Below are positions 9,009-18,636 of a stretch of DNA of 64,000 nucleotides, in pieces. The translations under genes were made by a program, and so were the position numbers. The DNA is from Symbiodinium natans. Taxonomy: Eukaryota > Sar > Dinophyceae > Suessiales > Symbiodiniaceae. The DNA lies in NCBI GenBank assembly GCA_905221605.1, contig CAJNDS010002243.1, positions 392,501 to 456,500 on the forward strand, given 5' to 3'. Under the pieces are notes generated by a model. It worked only from the letters and a program-made list of their open reading frames with translations, was not told the DNA's origin and searched no databases. Each line of letters begins with the position of its first letter. Position 1 is the stretch's first letter.

Positions 9009-9700
9009 ACGTACCCCTCCCCCCCCCCCCCCAACCGGTTCGAGAGGTTTGAGGTTTGTTGAGGCATTCAGGGTCTGAGTTGTTCTAAGGTTAGTAGACA
9101 CAAGCCTCAACCCCAAAAAAAACCACTTGTGAAACCGAGAGTTTGGGTGTTTTTGTTGGGGGGTTTCGGGTTGAGGCTGGTAGGGGTTGCATAGTTGCAC
9201 GTCAGGTTTCCTGATCCTGCGGCGCCACCGGCAGCAGATTCTAAAGGACCGCCACCTGCATGGTAGGAGCGAAGGTGGGATTTTAGGATTTAGGATTCAA
9301 GAGTTTAAGAGTTTAAGGGTGTAAGGATTTAAGGGTTTAAGGGTTTAGGGGTTTAAGGGTTTAGGGGTTTAAAGGGTTGACAAGTTTACAAGGGTTTTAT
9401 AGATTTATAAGGGTTTAAGGGTGTAAGGGCTTAAGGGCTTGAGGATTCAGACGTCCGCTTCAAAGGCCGTGGGTGAGTGAGCGGACGTGCGGAGCTGGTG
9501 CATCCTCTGGTTTTCCCCCTAAACCCTAAAAACCCTAAAACCCCTAACCCTAAAATCCCTAAAACCCTGAAATCCCTAAAGCCCTTAAAACCCTAAACCC
9601 GAAAAAACCCTAAAAGTCTTTTTAAAACAGAAAAAATCGCCAAACCCAAAAAAAAACCCAAAAAATCCTAAAAGCCCTAAGCGCCCTGAGCACGCTGAAC
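9009..9700. other. poly-C tract and degenerate AAACCCT/GGGTTTAAG repeats
   Basis: A run of about 15 C near 9018 is followed by a 79-codon minus-strand frame (8961-9200) that overlaps repeat and is not convincing. From 9290 to 9435 the sequence is GGGTTTAAG-like, and from 9516 to 9690 AAAACCCTA-like. Both are decayed telomere-type repeats. Confidence 0.5.
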
Positions 9701-9717
9701 CCTAAATGGTTCCGCAG

Positions 9718-9771
9718 GGCCTCTGGTTGACCTGAGGGACCTGGATATTCCCAAGTGCAAGTCACAAGAAG
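9718..9771 (+). CDS. short exon-like segment with both splice motifs
   Basis: A 54 bp segment between TTCCGCAG and GTTTCGGGTTTAGGG. Read in the phase +1 frame it is open, with 17 full codons (for example L-V-D-L-R-D-L-D-I). The downstream donor would be a telomere-like repeat. It is very short, so chance is quite possible. Confidence 0.15.
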
Positions 9772-10016
9772 GTTTCGGGTTTAGGGCTAAGAGGGTTTGG
9801 GGTTTAGGGTTTAGGGTTTAGGGCTAAGACTTCCCTGATCCTGCTTGACCTCAAAACTCCCTAAACCCTAAACCCTAAGCCCTAAGCCCTAAGCCCTAAG
9901 CCCTAAGCCCTAAGCCCTAAACCCTCCCCTAAACCTGCAGGACTTCCCACCATCGCCTCTGCAGATGGGGCTGACCCAGGCTGCCGATGCCCTCTGCAAC
10001 TGGGGGGGGGGGGGGG

Positions 10017-10110
10017 GGAGTTTAGGGTTTAGGGTTTAGGGTTTGGGGTTTGGGGTTTAGGGTTTAGGGTTTAGGGTTTAGGGTTTGGGGTTTAGGGTTT
10101 ACGGTTTAGG
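10017..10110 (+). repeat. poly-G run leading into a TTTAGGG array
   Basis: About 17 G (10001-10018, ending GAG) are followed by about thirteen units, including TTTGGGG variants. Short poly-G starts to arrays recur in this window (for example 19787 and 62178). Confidence 0.8.
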
Positions 10111-10362
10111 GGCAATCCTGCTTATCGGGCTGTTGGGGCTTTGGGAATGGGGTGGGGGGGGGGGGGGGTTGGGGTAGGGCTTTGTGGTTGAGGGTTTAGG
10201 GCTGATTGTTCAAACCCTAAACCCCCAAACTCTAAACCCTAAAACCTTAAACCCTAAACCCTTCAGAGCCTCGGATTCGGAGTAGGCCCTTATTCCGTGA
10301 TTTGAGGGTTTATGGTTTCGAGTTTGGGGTTTAGGGCCGGTCTAGGGTTTGGGGTTTAGGGG

Positions 10363-10485
10363 AGAACCCAGAGTAGGCCCTTATTCACCTTTTTGTTAGG
10401 GGTTTAGGGTTCCCCGAGTAAGCCCCCTTTAGAGCAACAAGGGCACCCTTGTTTTCTTATTCCGAATTAGGTTACTCTTGGGTCC
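10363..10485 (+). mobile_element. family H element
   Basis: Runs from GAACCCAGAGTAGGCCC to GGTTACTCTTGGGTCC. The central GGGCACCCTTG is shared with other copies. A second partial H start (GGATTCGGAGTAGGCCC) lies just upstream at 10272. Confidence 0.65.
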
Positions 10486-10678
10486 AGGGTCCAGGAGCAC
10501 CTACATCCCCTACTCCTTATATTGGTTGGCGGTCTTTAAACAGGGTTTCTGTTTTGTAGGGGGGTTCTTATTCGGGCGTCTAGGGGCCACATTAAAGGTA
10601 TAAGCGTAATAGATCAAGAGGCCACCGGCCTTTTTCACCTACGCCCTGTAAACCTAAACCTAGGGAGGCCCTTGGGAC

Positions 10679-10750
10679 AATATATATATATATATTTATT
10701 TATTTATATTTATATTTATATTTATATATTTATATTTATTTATATATGTT
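10679..10750. repeat. AT-rich microsatellite
   Basis: TATATATA grading into TTTATTTATATTTATATTTATA. It lies between degenerate repeats and a pyrimidine-rich stretch that leads to the acceptor at 10856. Confidence 0.8.
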
Positions 10751-10856
10751 CTTGTTGGGTTTAAGAGGATCATAGTCAGGCATATGTTTGAGAGGGCTTA
10801 AGGGCCCTTCTAGAAACCCATAAGCAAGTACGTGTTTGTTCTTTCCTTTGTCGTAG

Positions 10857-10910
10857 GCTGCCAGGTGACCCACGCCTCATCAAAGCGTACGCCCTGCACC
10901 TTCAAGTTGC
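10857..10910 (+). CDS. exon-like segment after a strong acceptor match
   Basis: It is preceded by a pyrimidine-rich TTTGTTCTTTCCTTTG and TCGTAG, a good 3-prime splice-site match. About 17 codons are then open (for example G-D-P-R-L-I-K-A-Y) until a CCCTGA in repeat-like sequence. A second frame is also open. No domain is recognised. Confidence 0.2.
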
Positions 10911-11556
10911 TAAACCCTGAACTCTTCAGTGTTTAGGGTTATCGTTCAGGGTTTAGGGTTTCGGGTAGTGGGGAAGCAATCAATGACAACTTGGTTCAGG
11001 TGTGGAGCAGTTTAAGACAGCCAAGTGCGCAAATCTAGCTGTGAGCAGCCGTTCAATCCCCCAACAAATCGTCTGCCCCAACATCCTAAGCCTCGTAAGC
11101 CTCATAACCCTCATAACCCCTAAACCTAAGAACCCTTCACCCTTCAGTCCCTGATGCCTCGGGAAGAAGAACCACCTGACGCTTCCACCTAGGGTAAGTG
11201 GGCGCTTCAGATTGTTCGAGGGTTTTGCGGTCCCATAAGTTCTACTAGGATCCACAAGAGGGAACAGAGGGTCGGACCCGGGTCGGAATAACTACCCGGC
11301 CATATTCCGTTCTGGTCCCTTTGTAACTATACTATAAATAAACCGCAAAACCCTATTCTAATCATTTAGGCCCCTATATTTCCTGAATGTTGTTGTTTTT
11401 TTCCTTTTGTGTTGCAAGCGCCCTTGTGGCTACCTCGAGAGATTCCACAGGCGTGCCTGCAGCTGGCCAGCAACCTCCGCCCATTCCCGCCTGGCTCCCA
11501 ATGGTTTGAGGTTTGAGGAAAAAATTCGGTTTGGGGGGGCTTCGTTGTTGTTGTTG

Positions 11557-11592
11557 TTTTTTTTTTTTTTTTTTTTTTTGGGGGGGGGGGGG
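11557..11592 (+). repeat. poly-T to poly-G junction
   Basis: A GTTGTTGTTG lead is followed by about 23 T and then about 14 G, running into TTAGGG. It is one of at least five T-run/G-run junctions, all in the same order on one strand or the other (2337, 3226, 11557, 23466, 37018, and an interrupted form at 43934). Confidence 0.9.
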
Positions 11593-11621
11593 TTAGGGTT
11601 CTAGGTTTTAGGGCTTAGGGT

Positions 11622-11873
11622 TTGGGACCCCTAGAAGATTCAGAGGTTATTGGTTGCAGATTTTGGTTCTATCTGGGTGTATTTAGTCGTTTAGGATTGA
11701 AGTGTCAAGCTTTACCAGCGAATAGGGCTCATACAGTGAGAGCACACTTGCTAAGCCACAACCCCTCAACCTTTTTTGGACTTTGGGTGAAATCCAGCGG
11801 TTGGGCGACACCTCCCGCAGCAGTGCCATTCATCGTCGAATTCATCTTCAACATGCTTGGGCCAAGGACCTAG
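11622..11873 (+). CDS. 83-codon open frame, unrecognised
   Basis: Open frame starting TTG in decayed telomere repeat and ending at TAG just before the A6 element. It is rich in hydrophobic and aromatic residues, with a possible membrane-like stretch near the end (V-P-F-I-V-E-F-I-F). A shifted frame crosses the A6 element after removal of A6 and one GGTGCCAA, and joins the open frame at 12081. No family is recognised. Confidence 0.2.
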   Translation: MGPLEDSEVIGCRFWFYLGVFSRLGLKCQALPANRAHTVRAHLLSHNPSTFFGLWVKSSGWATPPAAVPFIVEFIFNMLGPRT

Positions 11874-11890
11874 TGCAAGACAGGTGCCAA

Positions 11891-12073
11891 TTGGCATGTT
11901 CCCCCTAGCAGTCCTGAATAGGGATTCTAAGAACCCCCCCCCCCCCACCCTTACTTAGCATCCCTATTGAGGACCCTAAACCCTAAACCCTAAACCCTAA
12001 ACCCTAAACCCTAAACCCTAAACCCTAAACCCTAAACCCACAAGGACTGCCAGCATAAGGGGGAGCATCCCAC
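11891..12073 (+). mobile_element. family A element with an embedded telomere array
   Basis: The left arm GGCATGTTCCCCCTAGCAGTCC and right arm AGGACTGCCAGC to GGGGGAGCATCCCA are recognisable. GGTGCCAA flanks the element (11883-11890 / 12074-12081). The loop C run is expanded to about 14. A CCCTAAA array (11974-12040) cuts the right arm, and AGGAC is repeated on both sides of it. Confidence 0.8.
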
Positions 12074-12080
12074 GGTGCCA

Positions 12081-12233
12081 AAGTCTGCCGGAGCTCGGGC
12101 ATCGAAGTGTTGGGATGTCTGGACGCCCTGTGAAATTGTGATTATTCAGAACCAATTCCCAAGTGGATTGCCATCACAATCCAGCATAATCTGTAAAAGG
12201 GCAGCAACCCAACATCCCAAACCGCAACCTTAA
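12081..12233 (+). CDS. 51-codon open frame downstream of A6
   Basis: Open from the A6 target duplication to a TAA. It includes tryptophan and cysteine codons and several glutamine/serine codons. Other frames are open for part of the stretch. It could continue the 11.6-11.9 kb frame if A6 is an intron. Nothing is recognised by sequence. Confidence 0.15.
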   Translation, partial: KSAGARASKCWDVWTPCEIVIIQNQFPSGLPSQSSIICKRAATQHPKPQP

Positions 12234-12276
12234 GACCCCAGCCCGATGTTTGCAAGGATTTCCTCTTTTGGGGTTT

Positions 12277-12560
12277 ACCTAGACCTTCCAGAACCTGAAA
12301 ATTTGTAGGTTTTTGAAAATAACCGGGTTTTTCAACTCAAAACTGGGTTCTTGGCGAAAGCCCTGAACCCATATTTTAAATACGGGTTTTGTACGGGTAA
12401 AATACGGGTTTTGTACGGGTAAAATACGGGTTGCGGGCGCTTGCTCAAGAGCAAAACCCGGTTTTGCGGCAGGAAACCGGGTTTTTCTTATCTATGTCCT
12501 CCAAAACCGGGTTTTTCGCAAAGAACCTACAATTTTTCAGGTTCTAGAAGGACTGGGTAG
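12277..12560 (+). mobile_element. family J foldback, 284 bp
   Basis: Long terminal inverted repeats: TACCTAGACCTTCCAGAACC then TGAAAATTTGTAGGTT pairs with AACCTACAATTTTTCA then GGTTCTAGAAGG. The interior contains several AAAACCGGGTTTTT palindromic motifs and a 22 bp tandem repeat (12378-12399, 12400-12421, partial to 12432). It is single copy in this window and has no coding frame. Confidence 0.75.
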
Positions 12561-12594
12561 GGTTCAGGGTTCAGGGTTTAGGGTTTAGGGTTTA

Positions 12595-12747
12595 ATGTCA
12601 AGCTTCGCCGGGCATTTCGGGATCGAGCCGACGCTGTTGGAGTCTTCAGAGGGTCTCATAGAAGGTCAAGGTGTTTCCGGGTGTCGTCAGAATTTCTTCG
12701 CGCGGCGCCGCGGCGGCTCCTGGACAAAAAGGAGGGTCCACGAATAG
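12595..12747 (+). CDS. small ATG-to-stop frame, 50 codons
   Basis: ATG directly follows a TTTAGGG array, and the frame ends at TAG before an ATT microsatellite. The C-terminal part is basic (R-R-R-G-G-S-W-T-K-R-R). The minus strand is open too. No family is recognised, and length alone is not significant. Confidence 0.12.
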   Translation: MSSFAGHFGIEPTLLESSEGLIEGQGVSGCRQNFFARRRGGSWTKRRVHE

Positions 12748-12766
12748 TAGGAGTATGGAATTCGGT

Positions 12767-12805
12767 ATTATAATAATAATAATTATTATTACTATTATTA
12801 TTATT
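12767..12805. repeat. ATT/AAT microsatellite
   Basis: About twelve ATT-type trinucleotides that switch from ATAATA to ATTATT around a central AATTATT, making the tract weakly palindromic. Confidence 0.85.
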
Positions 12806-13048
12806 AAGGAAGGCCCAACATTATTGCACCCCAAGCCCTCTAGTTCCAAGTTCTTAAATATGTGTTTTTTTGGGGGGGGGTAACCTCTGGCAATCTGTAT
12901 TGTAGGACTTTGGGCGTTCACAGAAGCTCCCACAGACCCGACACCCTGAACCCTTCGGAGGCCAGTGTTTTGGGTCTCTGCCGCATCCACCGCGCTTCTG
13001 ACGCTGCAGGATGCAAGCAGTTGCCTGGGGGGGGTGGGTTTTGAGGTT

Positions 13049-13149
13049 TGGGATGTTCCCCCTTATACTAACGGTCCTGTATAGGGATGATCATAAGGGG
13101 GGTACTAGAATCCCCATTAAGGACTGATAGTCTAAGGGGGAGCATCCCA
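13049..13149 (+). mobile_element. family A element, intact
   Basis: A 101 bp palindrome: TGGGATGTTCCCCCTTATAC, AACGGTCC, central GGGGGGTACTAGAATCC, GGACTGATAG and GGGGGAGCATCCCA. Other copies are at 21724, 22392, 23168 and 23974. It is non-coding, and no clear target duplication is seen. Confidence 0.9.
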
Positions 13150-13208
13150 TGTTTGGGGGTTTAGAGTTTATGGGGTAGAGGTTTTAGAATGGGGTCTCCC
13201 AGAAAGTC

Positions 13209-13268
13209 GTATAGGGTTTAGGGTTTAGGGTTTAGGGTTTAGGGTTTAGGGTTTAGGGTTTAGGGTTA
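13209..13268 (+). repeat. interstitial telomere array (TTTAGGG)n
   Basis: Eight or nine perfect units, directly followed by a short island (13273-13302) and family H element H4. Confidence 0.9.
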
Positions 13269-13302
13269 TTTAGAGCAGCGCCTCACCGAAGAAGAGTTTG
13301 AA

Positions 13303-13409
13303 GGACCGGGAGTAGGCCCTTTTTTACTTTTTAGGGTTGGGGTTCCCTTAGAATCCCCTTACAAACCCAAAAAGGCTACCCTTGTTATTCCTGGGTTCCT
13401 GCCGGGTCT
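13303..13409 (+). mobile_element. family H element, diverged
   Basis: Starts GGACCGGGAGTAGGCCC and ends near TGCCGGGTCTAGG. The central GGTTCCCTTAGAATCCCC and CTACCCTTGTTATTCCT align with other H copies. Confidence 0.55.
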
Positions 13410-13491
13410 AGGTTTGGGCTTCAGGGTTCCAAGATCAACCCAACAGCGCAGAAGCTCTTTTGCTAGCGATGCCTGAGTTGCGAAGACTCGC

Positions 13492-13815
13492 TTGGGGTGG
13501 GTTAGAGTTCAGGGTCTATCTTTTGTGCCTGATGTTCTGGGCCCTTTCGACAATTTAGGTAGGGCACCCCAAAACTGGGCATGTCAGATGCAGCCACCAC
13601 CCACCACCCCCGCATGGAAGGGGTCTTCGTACTTGGAGCCCTCTCAAAGAAATTTTTTTAGCCCAAGGAAATAGGCTAATGCGAAGAAGCGGCCCGCGCC
13701 CGACCTCTCCGCAAGAAGCCTTAAATACCCTGCCTACAGTTCAGACACGACTCGTCCCAAGAAACGTACACCCCTGAAAGACGAGTCCTTCCAAAGCCGC
13801 TGGAAAACGTCATGA
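13492..13815 (+). CDS. 60-codon frame and in-frame 46-codon continuation
   Basis: An open frame to TAG at 13672-13674 continues in the same frame to TGA at 13813-13815. The second part is basic and serine/threonine rich (A-K-K-R-P-A-P, T-R-P-K-K-R-T-P). If real, it would be a decayed gene piece or would use an unseen intron over the TAG. No domain is recognised. Confidence 0.15.
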
Positions 13816-15180
13816 ATCCGAAATTCTTAATCCCCAAACCCTAACCCTAAAACTTTAAACCTTAAACCCTAGAGCCCTAAAATCCCTTAAAACCGTAAGC
13901 CTGAAAATAGCCTTAAAACCCAAAAACCTGAAACCGCAACGCCTAAAACCCTAAAACCCCAAAACCCTAAGAGCGTAAAAGCCCTAAAACCCTAAAACCC
14001 TAATCCCTAAACCCTAAACCACTCACTACACCCCAAGCAGCGCCAACGGGCGTCAGGCAGTTGAAGTGGTCGGCCTCTGGGCTGTCGCCAACGCAGGGAG
14101 CTGAGCAGCGTTCGGAGAACAACCAGTCAGGGGGGGCCGCCAGGGGATTGGGGGGGGGGGGGGGGGAGTCTCACTTACGGAGCTTCGGTGCACAAACGAG
14201 AAACCTTAAAGTATATCCCTTAGCTAAACCCTCAAAAAACACTAAACCTGCCCCTTTAAACCCTCAACCCCCTTACCCTCCAAGCCCTCCTCGAACCCGC
14301 AGAAGGCGCTCCGACTAAACGTGCCAGCTACTCAGGCATTCCTTTGCCCTAGAGGCCTTGTCTCCCCCAACCCTCAAACTCCACGATGCTCCGCAGGCGG
14401 CCCCTTTTGCGTACAGGGTTTAGGGTTTAGGGTTTAGGGTTTAGGGTTTAGGGTTAAGGGGGTTTCCGAAATACGGGGCTCCATATTTCCTAGGTACCCT
14501 TGTCAAAGGGGCCCCCATATTTTGAAACGCTGAGCGCTTAACCCCCCCGCCCCCCCACCCCCACTCCGGAATTTTCAGCCCACAGAACACGCACACCTAA
14601 AGGCAGAGCCCTAAATCACAAAAGGCCCAACCCTAAGCCCCAAACCCTAAACCCTAAACCCTAAACCCTAAGCCCCAAACCCTAAACCCTAAACCCTAAA
14701 CCCTAAACCCAGGGTTTCTAGCACCCTGAAGTAACCAAGCCCAACCACAGGCCCTCCCTACATTGAAGCCCGAACCAGAATCACCAAGCGCTAAACCCCC
14801 GAAGCCCTAAAGCCCTTACAATGGAAACCTGAAGCCCTCAACCTGAACCTGAAACCCTGAAACCCAAAACCTAAAAACTAAACCCTAAACCCTCAGCCCT
14901 AAGCCCTAAGCCCTAAAGCCCTTACAATGGAAACCTGAAGCCTTCAACCTGAGCCCTGAGCCCTAAGCCCTATAAGCCCTAAGCCCTACGCCCTAAGCCC
15001 GGTCAACGAGGGTTCTCGCTTCCGACGTACCATCTTCGCGGCCACGCTGGTGGTTCTCCTGGCAGCCAAATCTGCTGAGGCCCTAGAAGCCCTAAACCCG
15101 AAGCCCTAAACCCGAAGCCCTAAACCCTAAACCCTAAACCCTGAACCCTAAGCCCTAAACCCTAAATCCTAAACCCTGAA
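13816..15180. other. decayed telomere-type repeats with short islands
   Basis: Mainly irregular CCCTAAAA/CCCTAAG/CCCTGAA repeats (13848-14020, 14635-14711, 14880-15000, 15080-15180). Islands lie at 14040-14400, holding overlapping plus frames (14045-14104 and 14061-14318), and at 15002-15109, a 35-codon frame with a hydrophobic run. A G run of about 17 is at 14149. Nothing is recognised. Confidence 0.45.
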
Positions 15181-15477
15181 TCCTTGCATTGCCGGGTTGG
15201 GGCAAGATCTCAACATGTGGTGGTGTTTTTCCCCGAAATTGGGGTCTGGGGTCCATATTGTCAGGGAATCCTACTATACTGGGGGTCCCCCTACTTTCGT
15301 AAACCCCCATACCATGAATCACAACTTGAGCATTGCTCAATTTGGACACAGTCATTATCAACAGCTGACAATCGCAAAGAATGATTGGTTTAGGGCTTAG
15401 GGTTTGAGGTCCCCCAAAATCACCACAACGGTTCCCTCGTTGGTAAGGACTCACCTTTCAAGCCCCTTAAGGGACCC

Positions 15478-15771
15478 GTGCAACACTTTCCCCCCCCCCC
15501 CGACCCCTCACCCCATATGACAATGAGGGTTTGCGAAAGTGGGAGTAATTACTGTATATGGGGGCTCCAAAACGGCTTGTTGAGGGGTTCGGGGAAGTTT
15601 GAAAATACCGATATGAGGCAGGGGTCAATATTGCTGTTACTGGTGACGGTTGCTATGGTTCCTGAAAAAGTATTGGTAGGGAAGTCCATATTTTCTGGGG
15701 ACTCTTTAAGGAGGACACCAGCACCAAAAACACATCCCTACTTCATCTCCCGAGACACCAAAAACTCTTGA
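15478..15771 (+). CDS. 97-codon open frame, unrecognised
   Basis: Open frame starting at GTG and ending at TGA before decayed repeats. It includes a hydrophobic run (S-I-L-L-L-L-V-T-V-A-M-V) that could be a membrane segment. The island shares an inverted, diverged CCTACTAT...TTTCGTAAACCCCC motif with 15271-15315, so part of it may be a foldback element. Confidence 0.2.
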   Translation: MQHFPPPPDPSPHMTMRVCESGSNYCIWGLQNGLLRGSGKFENTDMRQGSILLLLVTVAMVPEKVLVGKSIFSGDSLRRTPAPKTHPYFISRDTKNS

Positions 15772-16479
15772 GCCCTGGATCCTCAACCCTCCGCCCTATA
15801 CGATCCGAAGCCCCCGAAACCCTCTGCCCTGTATCCAACAACCCTAAACCCTGAACCCGAAACCCTAAACCCTAAACCAACCTACCTAAAGAGCCCAACC
15901 ACCTACTTGTTTGCAGCTTTCCTAAGAAGGCGACAAGGAGCTTTCCGATCAAATGTAGGGGTTGGGCCTGAACCCTAAACCCTATAAACCCCGAGCCCTA
16001 AACCCTGCAAACCCTAAGCCCTAAACCCTAAGCCCTAAGCTAAAGCCAAAACCCTCGCTGAATCCTGAAGACAACGGCTCCCTTGGCAATTTAGGTGTTG
16101 GCGCGGTCTCTCAGGCTGCGGGTTTAGGGTATTGGGCTAGGGTTTAGGGTTCAGAGTTTAGAGTTTAGGGTTTAGGGTTCAGGGTTCAGGGTTTAGAGTT
16201 TAGGGTTTCAGGTTTAGGGTTCAGGACGGAAGGTCAGGGGTATTGGGGAAGTAAGTGTTGAGGCCTGATGACCCACACATGTCACGCAGCCGCAGCCGGG
16301 AGCTGTGAGGATAGCCACCCCAGACCCTATGAGCCCCCAAGACCCCAAGCCCCCAAGCCCAAGCCCCCGAAACCCGAAACCCGAAACCCCAAGCCCTCAA
16401 CACCATGACACCCTCAACCCCGAGACCTTGAACCCCAAAACCTTCAGCCCTAAACCCTAAACACCACACACCCTGTATA

Positions 16480-16620
16480 TAAACCCTAAACCCTAAACCC
16501 TAAACCCTAAACCCTAAACCCTAAACCCTAAACCCTAAACCCTAAACCCTAAACCCTAAACCCTAAACCCTAAACCCTAAACCCTAAACCCTAAACCCTA
16601 AACCCTAAACCCTAAACCCA
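16480..16620 (-). repeat. long perfect telomere array
   Basis: About twenty uninterrupted CCCTAAA units. The near absence of mutations implies recent addition or continuing homogenisation. A second array (16735-16843) lies 115 bp downstream, after a single short island with a 34-codon open frame. Confidence 0.95.
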
Positions 16621-16734
16621 AGCCGGGGATATCATGCAAGACATGCGCGGGTCGCAGTCTGCAGCTTTCTTCGTGACTTTGGCTTTGCTGCGGCTCGGTG
16701 AAGTGCTTGCGAGGCATCTGCGGGACCCGAAACC

Positions 16735-16843
16735 CTAAACCCCCACACCCTGGACCCTAAACCCTAGCCCTGAACCCTAAACCCTAAACCCTAAACCCTA
16801 AACCCTAAACCCTAAACCCTAAACCCTAAACCCTAAACCCTAG
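16735..16843 (-). repeat. interstitial telomere array (CCCTAAA)n
   Basis: About fifteen units, the first few degenerate and the rest perfect. Confidence 0.9.
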
Positions 16844-17334
16844 ACCGTTTCTGGTGGTGGGGTTGAAAACTTTGGGGTTTAGGGTTTTGGGAGTTAGGGA
16901 GCTTGGTGGGGGGAGGCTTTAAACCCCGAGCCCTAAGCCTTGTAAACCCTAACACCCTACATAAGCCCCCTGCCGCTCAACCCCATCTCCCCAGCCCTAG
17001 CCTAAGACCCTACAAACCTGAACCCTAAACCCTAAACTCTAAACCCTAAACCCTAAACCCCAAACCTTATACCCTAAACCCGATTTCGGATCTTGGTTTA
17101 GAGAACGGGCCGGCAGTGCTGGACTCAAAGCTGCTGCAGCTGCGGGCCTTATGTCCCACTCTCTAGGGATTAAGGTTTAAGGTGTGGGGTTTCGGGTTTA
17201 GGGATTCGGGTTTAGGGTTTAGGGTTTGGGGTTTAGGGTTTAGGGTTTAGGGTGTAGGCTTTGGGGCCCATCGAGCTCGGTTACAGACTCACTTCCAACG
17301 GAGGGGCCAAAGGCACTCGAGGGATGAAGACTCG

Positions 17335-17532
17335 TACTCCTAAGGTTGTACCCCTCAAGGTTCCCCTAAACCCTAAACCCTAAAGCCTAAAGCCTAAAGC
17401 CTAAAGCCTAAAGCCTAAACCCTAAACCCTAAACCCTAAACCCTAAACTCTACACCCCAAACCCTAAACCCTGCTGATACTCCCTTGATCCTGAAGAAGG
17501 GATTCCAAAACCCAAGAGTACAACCTTAGGGG
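17335..17532. mobile_element. foldback R enclosing a telomere array
   Basis: TACTCCTAAGGTTGTACCCC at the left pairs with GAGTACAACCTTAGGGG at the right. Between the arms lies a CCCTAAA array (17364-17473) containing five GCCTAAA variant units in a row. Single copy in this window. Confidence 0.6.
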
Positions 17533-17721
17533 TCCAAGGTAGAACCCCTAGAGACACGCTCCCACAGCGTTCCACCGTCGTTGGCAAGTTGAGAGTCCGC
17601 CCGAAACCCGAAACCCTAAACCCTAAACCCTAAACGCTAAACCTTAATTTGGGATAGAACTTGAAGACTCCACATCCTCAACCCTGAACTTTCGACAATA
17701 TTCCCTAAACCCAAATCCTAG

Positions 17722-18042
17722 ATCTCAAGCCCTAGACACCCATCCCTGAAGCCCAGCTTGCCAACTGGGTATTGCTTGGGGATAATTTTGAATAATTTCC
17801 CTTCTTTCCCTGTTAAGGGCACCTATTCATAGATAGTTTTCAAAGGGCTTTAATGCAACACCCAGCCAAGTTACAGCACCTTCACCATCGTCTTGGGCCG
17901 GCCTCCCGTGCGCCGGGTGCTGAAGGCCATGGCTAAGATTGTTGGCTGTCTGGGTCCGCAAACCCGTAGGCCGAGTTCAACCCGAAACCCGGAAAACCCC
18001 CAAGGCCCCCCTGAAGTGGTACCTAGAAACCCTAAACCCTAA
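17722..18042 (+). CDS. 71-codon frame interrupted by element P1
   Basis: Opens just after CCTAG at 17717-17721 and runs to the CCAA at 17761-17764. It continues at 17870 if P1 and one CCAA are removed (junction residues S-L-P-S-Y-S-T-F). The frame is then open to a TAA inside CCCTAAA. The middle is basic/hydrophobic (R-P-P-V-R-R-V-L-K-A-M-A-K-I-V) and the tail is proline rich. No family is recognised. Confidence 0.28.
17765..17865 (+). mobile_element. family P foldback element with CCAA duplication
   Basis: A 101 bp element. The termini are CTGGGTATTGCTT and AATGCAACACCCAG, flanked on both sides by CCAA. The inner motif CCCTTCTTTCC and CCTATTCATA...CAAAGGG are shared with the copy at 24138. 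Non-coding. Confidence 0.85.
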
Positions 18043-18160
18043 ATTCCCACCCGGCCTGCTTAGTCCGTACCCACCCTTTTCTAGGGTGCCTGGACCCAGA
18101 AGATACCCGGCAGTTATGGACACCTTCACTGATGGGTGGAGCCATTGGAGAATGGTCGAA
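18041..18160 (+). repeat. inverted duplicate, part 1 (partner 48601-48728)
   Basis: The reverse complement of 48601-48728 matches this segment, including TTCCCACCCGGC next to a CCCTAAA array and GGGTGCCTGGACCCAGAA. The match begins at the same telomere-repeat boundary in both copies. The intervening sequence up to part 2 does not match. Confidence 0.7.
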
Positions 18161-18420
18161 TAGAGAGTTTCTTGGGCTCGCCCACCAGAGTCGCGCCCAT
18201 ATTTACACAGGGATTCTCTGATCGTCCCTTGATGACAACAAAGCCACCCCCTGGTCGTTGGCCCGAAAATCCTGAAATCTAGGGTCTGCCATAGCAGCGT
18301 ACCCCTTCCAGAGCCAAAAACTTACCTCCCCCTTACCTGACCCCCTGCCCCGCTACCTTCACCACACCTTTGTAGAGAAAGCAATGGTGGGACTTGAGGG
18401 CGACAGCCCTAAACCCTAAA

Positions 18421-18535
18421 AGGCAGTGTTTTGGGCGGTGGCCTGTGAAAGCTCACAGCGAGTGGGGAGAAAGAACCCGGCACCAATGAAATTGTTGGAT
18501 TGCATTGACAACAGATGCCTTCGCGTGACATGCCG

Positions 18536-18566
<31 letters not shown>

Positions 18567-18636
18567 ACCCCACACCCCTGGGTGTGTAGGGGCGCCATTT
18601 ACACATGGCACTTACTGCCGCTGCGCGGCGAGACGC
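18421..18636 (+). repeat. inverted duplicate, part 2 (partner 48101-48300)
   Basis: The reverse complement of 48101-48300 aligns over about 200 bp, from GGCAGTG through the poly-C run to GGCGAGACGCCCTAAACC. The C run is 31 here (18536-18566) and 16 in the partner (48167-48182). The shared edge at the telomere repeat shows the array was present before duplication. A plus frame (18426-18641) crosses the poly-C and is doubtful. Confidence 0.8.

Noticed and set aside
16255-16310. Short Arg-Ser-Arg-Ser stretch suggesting an SR splicing factor
   Set aside because: Only a handful of residues in a short open frame. Not enough to call a protein.
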